From Novosphingobium sp. (GTDB lineage Bacteria; Pseudomonadota; Alphaproteobacteria; Sphingomonadales; Sphingomonadaceae), in assembly GCA_020853995.1 (NCBI GenBank), contig JADYXV010000276.1, forward strand, positions 1 to 13,970: a DNA stretch of 13,970 nt, given 5' to 3'. Below the pieces are notes generated by a model. It had not been told where the DNA came from, did not search any database, and was given only the letters and a program-made list of their open reading frames with translations. Shown here piece by piece: positions 7,320 through 13,927 of the stretch. Positions within the stretch are counted from its first letter, which is position 1. Each line of letters opens with the position of its first letter. Position numbers and translations under genes: made by a program.

Positions 7320-8429
7320 ATGGCAACCCAAGCCAAAGCCGCCGTCCTGCGCAAGGCAGGCGCAGTGGCCGCAATCGAGGCCGTAACCATCGAAGACCCG
7401 CGCGCCGATGAAGTGCTGGTCGAAATGCGCGGCGTCGGCATTTGCCACACCGATATGGTCATGCGCGATGGCCATCTGCCCGTGCCCCTGCCGGTGGTTC
7501 TGGGGCATGAAGGATCGGGCATTGTCCGCGCGGTCGGCAGTGCGGTCACTGGCCTTGCCGTAGGCGATCACGTTGTCCTCAGCTTCATGTCCTGCGGGGC
7601 TTGCGTCTCGTGCGATGACCATGAACCGGCCTATTGCCATTCATGGGTACCGCTCAATTTCTTCGGCGCGCGCAGCGATGGCTCCACCGCCCTCACCGAC
7701 GCCGGCGGCGCTGCGGTCCACAGCCACGTCTTCGGCCAGTCATCGTTTGCCACACACGCCGTGGTCAACCAGCGCAACGCCGTCAAAGTCGTCAAGGACT
7801 TGCCGCTCGAATTGCTCGGCCCCTTGGGCTGCGGCATCCAGACTGGCGCAGGCGCGGTGCTCAATGCCTGCCGCGTGCGCGCAGGCTCCAGCGTTGCGGT
7901 AATCGGCGTGGGCGCGGTTGGCCTGTCGGCCATCATGGCTGCCGGGATTGCCGAAGCTGCCACCGTCGTCGCCATCGACATCAATGATCAACGTATCGCT
8001 TTGGCGCAGCAACTTGGCGCAACCCACGGTCTGCGCAGCGATCGCGGCAATTTTGCGGAATTGGCCCAGCAGGCCGGCTGCCCCGCCGGTTTCGATTACA
8101 TCATCGACACGACCGGCATTGCCGCCCTGGTCAATGATGCCATCCTTGCGCTGGCCCCGCGCGGCGAAATCGCGCTGGTTGGCGCTTATGCCCCCGGCAC
8201 CACGGTCGAGGCAGATACCACCCATATCATGAGCGCAGGCCGCGTCATTCGCGGCGTGGTGGAAGGCAGCGCCAATCCGCAAGCCTTCATCCCGGAACTG
8301 ATCGAACACTATCGCGCCGGACGTTTCCCGTTCGATCGGTTGGTCGAATATTTCGACTTTGCCGATCTTGGCGCGGCGATCGAAGCGGGGGAAACGGGCA
8401 AAGTCGTCAAGCCCGTGGTGCGGTTCTAG
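7320..8429 (+). CDS. Zinc-dependent NAD alcohol dehydrogenase (aryl/benzyl-alcohol dehydrogenase type)
   Basis: 369-aa medium-chain dehydrogenase/reductase, cytosolic. Catalytic zinc ligands are C42 (GICHTD), H63-E64 (LGHEGSG) and C171 in GPLGCGIQTGAGAVLN, the last segment being typical of benzyl-alcohol and class III-like enzymes. The structural zinc lobe has four cysteines, C92, C95, C98 and C106. The Rossmann motif GVGAVG (196-201) is followed by D220 at the end of the second strand, which favours NAD over NADP. It would oxidise a primary, probably aromatic or allylic, alcohol to the aldehyde. The start ATG at 7320 has only a weak GAGAG site at nine bases. The gene is separated from the receptor by a strong terminator and faces a convergent minus-strand operon. 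Family and cofactor preference are well supported; the exact alcohol is not. Confidence 0.95.
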   Translation: MATQAKAAVLRKAGAVAAIEAVTIEDPRADEVLVEMRGVGICHTDMVMRDGHLPVPLPVVLGHEGSGIVRAVGSAVTGLAVGDHVVLSFMSCGACVSCDDHEPAYCHSWVPLNFFGARSDGSTALTDAGGAAVHSHVFGQSSFATHAVVNQRNAVKVVKDLPLELLGPLGCGIQTGAGAVLNACRVRAGSSVAVIGVGAVGLSAIMAAGIAEAATVVAIDINDQRIALAQQLGATHGLRSDRGNFAELAQQAGCPAGFDYIIDTTGIAALVNDAILALAPRGEIALVGAYAPGTTVEADTTHIMSAGRVIRGVVEGSANPQAFIPELIEHYRAGRFPFDRLVEYFDFADLGAAIEAGETGKVVKPVVRF

Positions 8430-8441
8430 ACAGAAGGAAAG

Positions 8442-8486
8442 CCCACCCGCGACCCCTCCCGCAAGCGGGAAGAGTCAGGGGTGGGC
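8442..8486. terminator. Hairpin between convergent genes, probable bidirectional terminator
   Basis: GCCCACCC (8442-8449) pairs with GGGTGGGC (8479-8486), and inside lie alternative pairings ACCCCT (8453-8458) with AGGGGT (8477-8482) and CCGC/GCGG around AA. It sits between the dehydrogenase stop (+) and the membrane-protein stop (-). On the minus strand the stem is followed by pyrimidine-rich TTTCCTTCT; the plus side has no T-run. Placement supports termination in both directions more than sequence does. Confidence 0.55.
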
Positions 8487-8504
8487 ATAGTCTGCTCACC
8501 AAGA

Positions 8505-9182
8505 TCAGAACGGCTTTACCGTGCCCAGGAAGCAGATGCCCGAAATCGTGATCCAGTAAACATAGGCCATCAATCGGCCATAGACGATCTCGCGCTCAAG
8601 CGCCGCTTCCTGCACCGGATCAGGCCCGGCGGCCAGTGCGCGGAAACGCATCGTCCACAACCGCATGATCCAGCGAAGACCCAGACCGATACACAGCGTA
8701 AAGCCGTAAAGCGTCAGCTTGGTCGCATACCAGCGCGTGCCTTCGCCCGCTTCCAGCGGACCATTGCCCATCAGCGATGAGATGCCGACCACGAAAATCA
8801 GCGGGATCAGGATATAGCGGATCGCCTCGTCAATCTTGGTCAGACGGATGCCGATGTCGGTTTCCCGCTTGAAAAACGCACCCCAGCACAGGCCCAGCCA
8901 ACCTGCCACGAACAGCCACATCGCAGTCAGATAGCCGCCGCCATATGGCTGAAGCCCATAGATATTGCCCATGTGCAGGCCCAGCGGCAGCAGCAGGATA
9001 ATGCCGGTGCGCGCCAGCACGTCGATGCGATAGGCGGTTTCCATGTGCCGCCGCCGCTCTTCGAGCGAAAGGTTGCGGTTCACGATGTTGTAGCTGGACT
9101 GGAACACGCCCCATTCACCACCCAGCCAATAGACCATGGAGATGATGTGGACCCAGCGCAGAACAAGCACTTCTTCAATCAC
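8505..9182 (-). CDS. Six-helix integral membrane protein, HemJ/CopD-like first helix, unknown function
   Basis: 225 aa from GTG at 9182 (minus), chosen because a G-rich stretch (9190-9195) lies seven bases upstream and because earlier in-frame starts would run through the preceding gene. About six hydrophobic helices are visible (roughly residues 5-27, 55-75, 84-104, 111-129, 141-163, 203-222). The first helix, LRWVHIISMVYWLGGEWG, strongly recalls the opening helix of HemJ and CopD-like proteins, where a histidine can bind heme; H12, H46 and H70 are candidate ligands. I cannot assign a function. It is the last gene of a minus-strand unit behind a methyltransferase and a small helical protein (25-base gap). 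A heme-linked or quinone-linked membrane role is speculation from the helix pattern. Confidence 0.8.
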   Translation of the reverse strand: MIEEVLVLRWVHIISMVYWLGGEWGVFQSSYNIVNRNLSLEERRRHMETAYRIDVLARTGIILLLPLGLHMGNIYGLQPYGGGYLTAMWLFVAGWLGLCWGAFFKRETDIGIRLTKIDEAIRYILIPLIFVVGISSLMGNGPLEAGEGTRWYATKLTLYGFTLCIGLGLRWIMRLWTMRFRALAAGPDPVQEAALEREIVYGRLMAYVYWITISGICFLGTVKPF

Positions 9183-9207
9183 GGTTATTCCCCCCGCATG
9201 CAGATCG

Positions 9208-9567
9208 TCAGGACACCGAAAGCTTTTCGACCCAGTCCATGATCGGCGGATCGGGCTGCTCCATCGCTTCCACTTCCTGTTGGAAGCCGCGCATGATGCG
9301 CGCACTGTAAGCGCGGGTTGCCTCGCCCCTCTCGTCACCTGCGGCGCGGTCGGGGGCAAAGTTCTCGATGTCTTCGCGATTGAGGCTACCACCGGCAGCA
9401 AGCAGGCGCTCTACCGTGTCGAGCCGTTCCCGCGTGGCGGACAATTCAGCCGCAAGCGCCAGTGTCAGCGAATAAAGCCGGTCCAGCGCAGGCTCTTCGA
9501 AAAAGGCGGGACGGCGGCCCTTTGCGCGTGCGCCCGAACGGGCGATCCAGTCGATACCCTCGGTCAT
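9208..9567 (-). CDS. Small helical (coiled-coil-like) protein of unknown function
   Basis: 119 aa. ATG at 9567 (minus) overlaps the methyltransferase stop (ATGA), so the two are translationally coupled; the upstream frame extension is a shadow of the methyltransferase. It has no signal peptide or membrane helix. Two amphipathic segments, about residues 28-58 (LYSLTLALAAELSATRERL) and 83-104 (rich in E, R, Q), look like helices able to form a hairpin or a coiled coil. The C-terminus is acidic and proline-containing. I recognise no family. The tight coupling suggests a subunit or partner of the methyltransferase or of the membrane protein that follows. Confidence 0.78.
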   Translation of the reverse strand: MTEGIDWIARSGARAKGRRPAFFEEPALDRLYSLTLALAAELSATRERLDTVERLLAAGGSLNREDIENFAPDRAAGDERGEATRAYSARIMRGFQQEVEAMEQPDPPIMDWVEKLSVS

Positions 9568-10781
9568 GCTGCCAACTCCTGTGCAGGCGCCGCTTTCCAC
9601 GCGCCATAGGCATTCCACACCGCCGCGCGGCCATAATCCTCGGCTTCGCCTTCGGGCGATGGCGGGAAGATCGTCGGGTCCACCACCGCACGCACGCCCA
9701 CAACAAACTGTTCGGCATGGGAAAAGCCGCAATCGGCCATCACGTCTTCCAGTTCCACGCCATGCATGGCTGACCAGAACGGTTCGTTGTTATTGAACGC
9801 ATCCCAATCGCGCATGAACTGTTCAAACAGCGGCATGTCCGGCCCGTATTGCGGCTGCTCAACGTGCAGGATCAGCCCGCCCGGCTTCAGCACGCGGTGC
9901 GCCTCGCGCAGGATGTTGGGCATGGCCGTGGCCGACAATTCGTGCAGGAACATGGTCGTCTGCACCCAGTCAAAGTGGTTGTCGGGATAGCGCGACAAAT
10001 CCTCGCCATTGGCCTGCACGAACTTGATGTTCTTCACGCCCAGCCCCGCCGCGCGCGCTGCGGCATAGCGCAAGGTCGGCCCCGCCGTATCAATCGCAAT
10101 CACTTCGGCATCAGGGAAGCCCTGCGCGATGGGCACCGCATTGTGGCCCACCGTGCAGCCGATATCGAGAATGCGTTCGGGCTGCCAATCGGGCTTGTTT
10201 GCCTTGGCCCAAGCCACCAGCGCCTGCCCGCCGCCATCGTTCAGCGCGCCCAAAGCCCCGCCGACCGTGGCGAACAGGCCCACATCATAATTGGCACCCA
10301 CAGTCACATCGCCGGGCCGTTCCTCGGTATGATAGCCGCCGGGCTGGCAGTGAATATCAACGCACGTCTGGTAAACCGGCTGCGCAATGCTGGCGTCCAG
10401 TTCGAGCAGGCCGGAATGTTCGTTGAACTGGCGTGCCTGCGCGTCCAGCTCGTCCAACTGGCGCAGCACAGTTTGCCGCCCGTTCATATGGCGCATTTCC
10501 ATCGAATTGCGCTTCAAGGCCGACCACATGCGGTGGAACGGATCACGGTTCATCGCATCGCGGATTTCATAGCGGTGTTCGGGATCGCGGCCATGTTCTG
10601 CGCGGAACGCAGGCAGCACCCGCGTTTCATAAGCCAGCTTGTTGCCCGCGCCCAAGGTGCCCGAAACATAGCGGTTGAAAAGCGTGAGGAAATTGAAGCG
10701 CGCCGCCTCGTCATGACTGGTGCGCGGCATCATCGGGTGACGGGTGAGCGCCGTATAGGGCGGGGGCAGATCCTGCTTCAT
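9564..10781 (-). CDS. Class I SAM-dependent methyltransferase with long N-terminal extension
   Basis: 405 aa from ATG at 10781 (minus), with GGAAAG about ten bases upstream; a GTG at 10808 in frame is a possible alternative lacking a ribosome-binding site. The C-terminal half is a Rossmann methyltransferase: motif I ILDIGCTVGHN (residues 204-214), acidic D231 after strand 2 (EVIAID), the post-II segment QANGEDL (257-262), motif IV region FDWVQTTMFLHEL (270-282), and HRVLKPGGLILHVE (295-308). Residues 1-195 carry no motif I know, although they contain C140 and C145 in QTCVDIHC. The fold predicts small-molecule methyl transfer from S-adenosylmethionine; the acceptor is unknown. It leads a three-gene unit and is preceded by two copies of an operator-like palindrome. 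Ubiquinone-type or natural-product methylation are both conceivable. Confidence 0.9.
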   Translation of the reverse strand: MKQDLPPPYTALTRHPMMPRTSHDEAARFNFLTLFNRYVSGTLGAGNKLAYETRVLPAFRAEHGRDPEHRYEIRDAMNRDPFHRMWSALKRNSMEMRHMNGRQTVLRQLDELDAQARQFNEHSGLLELDASIAQPVYQTCVDIHCQPGGYHTEERPGDVTVGANYDVGLFATVGGALGALNDGGGQALVAWAKANKPDWQPERILDIGCTVGHNAVPIAQGFPDAEVIAIDTAGPTLRYAAARAAGLGVKNIKFVQANGEDLSRYPDNHFDWVQTTMFLHELSATAMPNILREAHRVLKPGGLILHVEQPQYGPDMPLFEQFMRDWDAFNNNEPFWSAMHGVELEDVMADCGFSHAEQFVVGVRAVVDPTIFPPSPEGEAEDYGRAAVWNAYGAWKAAPAQELAA

Positions 10782-10829
10782 CGTTTCACGTCTTTCCGTT
10801 CGGGACACGCATCAGGTTTGGATTCGGCA

Positions 10830-10848
10830 ATCATAATTGTCCGGACAA
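10830..10848 (-). promoter_or_regulatory. Operator/promoter copy 1 upstream of the methyltransferase unit
   Basis: TTGTCCGGACAA (10837-10848) is a perfect 12-base palindrome. Read on the minus strand it is followed by one base and TATGAT (plus 10835-10830), a five-of-six match to a -10 box. Transcription would start near 10823, about 40 bases before the ATG. The palindrome fills the -10/-35 spacer, a classic repressor position. A perfect TTGACA on the minus strand (10876-10871) lies 17-18 bases upstream of GAAATT/AAATTT and could instead form a promoter whose -10 overlaps this palindrome. Confidence 0.6.
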
Positions 10849-10887
10849 ATTTCCAACCAAACTGCGCCCCTGTCAAGCCGGGATGGC

Positions 10888-10906
10888 CTTATAGTTGTAC
10901 GGACAA
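10888..10906 (-). promoter_or_regulatory. Operator/promoter copy 2 upstream of the methyltransferase unit
   Basis: TTGTACGGACAA (10895-10906) differs from copy 1 by one base. On the minus strand it reads TTGTCCGTACAA, one base, TATAAG (plus 10893-10888), repeating the operator-plus-hexamer layout of copy 1 exactly. The centres of the two copies are 58 bases apart. Such paired sites fit a dimeric TetR-, MarR- or GntR-type repressor; no gene for one is in the window. Confidence 0.58.
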
Positions 10907-10940
10907 CTTATCCCTTTAGCCTTTGATTACGATCAAAATC

Positions 10941-10953
10941 GGGCATTATGCCC
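10941..10953 (-). terminator. Weak hairpin after the racemase-superfamily gene
   Basis: GGGCATTATGCCC is a perfect 13-base palindrome (single central T) immediately after the minus-strand stop at 10954. On the minus strand it is followed by GATTTTG. The stem is short and the T-run only four, so termination would be partial. It separates this gene from the operator region of the methyltransferase unit. Confidence 0.35.
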
Positions 10954-11700
10954 TTAAAATTCTGCCAGCAACCGGCCCATACCCTCGATCCGGTCTGTAA
11001 AGCCCAATGTGCGCAAGGCATGCCAATAGGTGGCCGTGTTGATGGCAATCACCGGCTTATCCAGCTTCAGCTCGTATTCCGCAGCAAGGCTGACCATCGA
11101 CAGGTTCGTGCCCACCTGCACGATTGCATCGACGTCCGGCCCGTTCAGATGATCGATCACCCCGCGCAGGCGCTGCGGCGCCACTTTGGCAATATCGGTC
11201 CAGCATTTGCATTCCAGCGGCACGTCGCGCACCACCGAAAAGCCTGATTCTTCAAGGAACCTGCGCACTTCGGCGTTGGCCACAGGATAATAGGGCGAAA
11301 CAAAGCTGACGGTTTTGACATTGCCATAAGCATGCAGCGCCGCCGCAATCGATTCCGATCCGGTCGATGCACCGACGCCCGCAATGCCCTCCACTTCGGC
11401 CTTGAATTTCCTGCCGCCCTCAACTCCGCCGTAAAACGTGATCGCCGACATGCCGAGCACGAGATATTCGGGCCGCAGTGTCATGGCAGATCGCACCGCG
11501 TCCATCGTATTGGCGGCAATTGCAGTGGTGCCCGCCAGAAAATCCTCGTTCGACAGCGCAACCGGATCTTCCACGTAAATGCGCGAGAAGTGGTTGGTCA
11601 CGCCAGCGGGGCGCATGCGCTCCATATCGGGCTGGACGGTGGTGTTGGTGGAAGGGGCGATCACGCCAAGACAGGCGCGGTAGCCCTGTACATCGACCAT
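10954..11700 (-). CDS. Asp/Glu racemase / arylmalonate decarboxylase / maleate isomerase superfamily protein without the usual catalytic cysteines
   Basis: 248 aa from ATG at 11700 (minus), with GGAGA eight bases upstream; a TTG at 11715 would add five residues. The N-terminal GVIAPSTNTTVQPDMERM matches the substrate-carboxylate loop of maleate isomerases and related enzymes. VLGMSAITFYGG (81-92), the Tyr-rich PYYPVANAEVRRFLE (136-150) and PVIAINTATYWHALR (216-230) follow in the order seen in arylmalonate decarboxylase. In that fold catalysis uses a Cys in the first lobe, the second, or both; here those places are occupied by G83-M84-S85 and by G197-T198-N199. The only cysteines are C10, C164 and C166. 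It is probably co-transcribed with the flavin monooxygenase 65 bases upstream. Isomerase, decarboxylase or non-catalytic roles remain open. Confidence 0.85.
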   Translation of the reverse strand: MVDVQGYRACLGVIAPSTNTTVQPDMERMRPAGVTNHFSRIYVEDPVALSNEDFLAGTTAIAANTMDAVRSAMTLRPEYLVLGMSAITFYGGVEGGRKFKAEVEGIAGVGASTGSESIAAALHAYGNVKTVSFVSPYYPVANAEVRRFLEESGFSVVRDVPLECKCWTDIAKVAPQRLRGVIDHLNGPDVDAIVQVGTNLSMVSLAAEYELKLDKPVIAINTATYWHALRTLGFTDRIEGMGRLLAEF

Positions 11701-11765
11701 TTGGCTATTCTCCAAAGGGGCAGCGCGCCAGTCCCACCACTGCCGCGCCGCGCCGGTTTTACAGG

Positions 11766-12974
11766 TCAGTTGATCTCGGCCGCCTGGGCAAGGCTGTCGA
11801 ACATGGCTTGGCGCAGCAGATAATTGCGGCGCGTCACATCATCACGCTTGATCGCCAGCATTTTCTGACGGCGCGCTTCGTGCGCTTCGTCCTGCCCGCC
11901 CTTGATCAGCGCCATGTTTTCCTTGGTCTGCATCTGGGTAAAGCTGTGCGTCACTTCGCGGCGTTGCCGGTCATAGAGCGCAAGGTTGGTGTTCATGTCG
12001 GCCTTGCCGCGCAGCACCGGCTCCAGCTTTTCGAACAGGTTGAACGCATCGTGCACACCCGAATTCATGCCGAAGCCGCCCAGCGGATTGTTGAGGTGCG
12101 CTGCATCCCCCACCAGCATGACCCGGCCTTCGCGGAACGATTTGGCCACGCGCTGGTGCACGCGGTACAGCGTCCGGTGTTCGGTCTTCACGCTTTCGCC
12201 ATCGCCCAGCAGCCGGTCAAAGATGCCGTTCTTGATGGAATCGGACCGCAGTTCGTCATCGGACAGCGAACCGTCGGTTGGCACCAGCACCCGCCACAGC
12301 GATGGCACACGCAACAGCACCAGCCATTCCTGCGGATCGGACACGTAATTCACCAGCGCCAGATTGGGCAAGTGATCGGCCAGTTCCACTTCCGTTGAAA
12401 GGCACAGGAACCGTTCGGGATAGGTGAACCCGTCAAATTCGATGCCCAGCCATTTGCGCACGATCGAATTGGCCCCGTCTGCGCCAACCAGAAAATCGGC
12501 GCGCAACCGGCTTACGCCAAATGCGGTTTCGGTCCACAGATCAACGCCGCTCTCGTCTTCCTTGAAGGTCAACAGGCGCTGGTTGAACCGCATTTGCGCG
12601 TTGGCATATTTCTCAAGCCCTGCAGCCAGCGCGCGCGACAGGTGGTACTGTTCGCACTGGATGCGGAACGGATACCGCGTCACGTCATCAATCTCGCTCA
12701 GATCAAAGTCGATCACTTCGCCCGAACTGCGATCCCGCCAGTGATAAACCGGCGCCTTCAATCCCTTTTCCAGCAGCATCGGGGTGATCCCGATGGTGTC
12801 CAGCATTTCCAGCGTGGGCGGATGGAACGTTGATGCGCGCAAATCCTGCGCACAATCTTCGCCGGCTTCGAGCACGACGACATCCACCCCCGCTTGCGCC
12901 AGTAACGTTGCCAGAACCGTCCCCACAGGGCCTGCTCCGACAATTGCCACCTGGCACCGTTCAACCCCTGTCAT
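11766..12974 (-). CDS. FAD-dependent aromatic-hydroxylase-type monooxygenase
   Basis: 402 aa, the normal size of group A flavoprotein hydroxylases (p-hydroxybenzoate hydroxylase fold). The ADP-binding motif GAGPVG (13-18) ends its second strand at E36. The DG motif is FLVGADGANSIVR (161-173), and the GD motif with flavin contacts is VMLVGDAAHLNNPLGGFGMN (285-304). It would hydroxylate an aromatic or other activated ring using NAD(P)H and O2 in the cytosol. ATG at 12974 (minus) has GGAG ten bases upstream. It is the first gene of a minus-strand unit with the racemase-superfamily gene. The substrate pocket cannot be assigned. Later helices carry a basic C-terminal tail without the thioredoxin-like domain of phenol hydroxylases. 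Confidence 0.94.
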   Translation of the reverse strand: MTGVERCQVAIVGAGPVGTVLATLLAQAGVDVVVLEAGEDCAQDLRASTFHPPTLEMLDTIGITPMLLEKGLKAPVYHWRDRSSGEVIDFDLSEIDDVTRYPFRIQCEQYHLSRALAAGLEKYANAQMRFNQRLLTFKEDESGVDLWTETAFGVSRLRADFLVGADGANSIVRKWLGIEFDGFTYPERFLCLSTEVELADHLPNLALVNYVSDPQEWLVLLRVPSLWRVLVPTDGSLSDDELRSDSIKNGIFDRLLGDGESVKTEHRTLYRVHQRVAKSFREGRVMLVGDAAHLNNPLGGFGMNSGVHDAFNLFEKLEPVLRGKADMNTNLALYDRQRREVTHSFTQMQTKENMALIKGGQDEAHEARRQKMLAIKRDDVTRRNYLLRQAMFDSLAQAAEIN

Positions 12975-13177
12975 AACCAGCGGACTCCAATTTCATTTCC
13001 GGCATTCGGTATGGACGCTTCATCCAAGGGTGAACCGCGATCCTGCAGAACTATCCGCCTTGCGGTGATTGCAACGGCCAGGGCAGGTAAAGGTCAACAA
13101 ATACGGGCACCTGATGCTATCGCCACAATGCGGTGCAGGGCCTGCATGCGCATCGGGCAATTGCGGAGACATGGATT
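12975..13177. other. Intergenic region between divergent genes
   Basis: This 203-bp gap lies between the monooxygenase (-) and the hydrolase (+) and must hold promoters for both. I see no convincing -35/-10 pair, no palindrome matching the TTGTCCG operators, and no small gene with a ribosome-binding site. Confidence 0.5.
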
Positions 13178-13927
13178 ATGATCGCCAGACGGATCGGGCA
13201 TTTCAGCACAGCATTGGCAATTGCGGCGGCAACGTTATCGCTCCCGGCCACCGCCCAAACAGGCGACGCCAACGCCGAGGCGATCTATCGGGCGCGGCTT
13301 GCGGTGTTCCTCAAAGACCCCGGCAATCTGCCTTATGAACCGACCGAACCCTTGCGCGGGACATCCAGATGGAAGCCGCTGCCGATGGCGCCGCTGGCCA
13401 AGCGCGGCATATCCGCCGATGCGCTGGAAAAGGCGCGCAGCTACGCCGCGATAATGAACAGCAGCGCGTTCATGGTGTGGCGCGATGGCAAGCTGATCAG
13501 CCAATGGTACGCCCCCGGCGTTACCGCAAACACACCGATCACGTCCAAATCGCTGTCAAAACCGCTTACCGCCATCGCCGTGGGCCGCGCGATCACGCTG
13601 GGCAAAATCCGTTCGATCGATCAATCCATCGCTGATTTCATTCCAACGGCCAAAGGCACGCCCAAGGAAAAGATCACGAGCCGCGTTCTGCTCGATATGC
13701 GTTCGGGCATGCTGGACCAGGGCTTCAGCCCTGATCCCGAACACCCTTACAACCGCGTGTTGCTGCACCCCGATTTCGGGGAGCGCATCATCGATACGTA
13801 TCCCATGCCGCACGTGCCGGGAAAGCATTACTCCTATGCCAACGCGCCTAGCCTCTCTTATTCACGGCGATGCGGTTGGGCGCCTCTCGGCGCGAGCTTG
13901 ACGCCACTGCTGCGTGCGGCGGCGTAG
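13178..13927 (+). pseudogene. Secreted serine hydrolase (class C beta-lactamase/esterase family), interrupted after the YxN motif
   Basis: The gene starts at ATG 13178 with GGAG nine bases upstream; earlier in-frame residues are not signal-like. Residues 1-27 form a Sec signal peptide (MIARRIGHF, hydrophobic core, PATAQ). The mature part matches the penicillin-binding/beta-lactamase-type hydrolases: SLSK at 125-128 supplies the nucleophile S125 and general base K128, inside a segment like the usual SxSK-VGxAI. The second motif is Y220-A221-N222. Homologous sequence ends at A223 (base 13846); the 26 codons after it to the stop at 13925-13927 are unrelated and Arg/Ser/Leu-rich. Family members are near 400 aa, so the whole C-terminal part with the third (KTG- or HxG-like) motif is missing, and the product should be inactive. 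No other plus frame restores homology, arguing for insertion rather than frameshift. Confidence 0.75.

Noticed and set aside
9849..10919. 356-codon plus-strand open frame opposite the methyltransferase
   Set aside because: Antisense to a gene with all class I methyltransferase motifs; Arg/His-rich shadow composition.
11478..12398. 306-codon plus-strand open frame opposite the monooxygenase
   Set aside because: Antisense to a flavoprotein with GAGPVG, DG and GD motifs; no domain of its own.
13847..13927. A frameshift rather than an insertion in the hydrolase
   Set aside because: The other plus frames after 13846 give a run ending in a stop after 17 codons or an immediate TAG, and neither resembles the expected continuation of the family.
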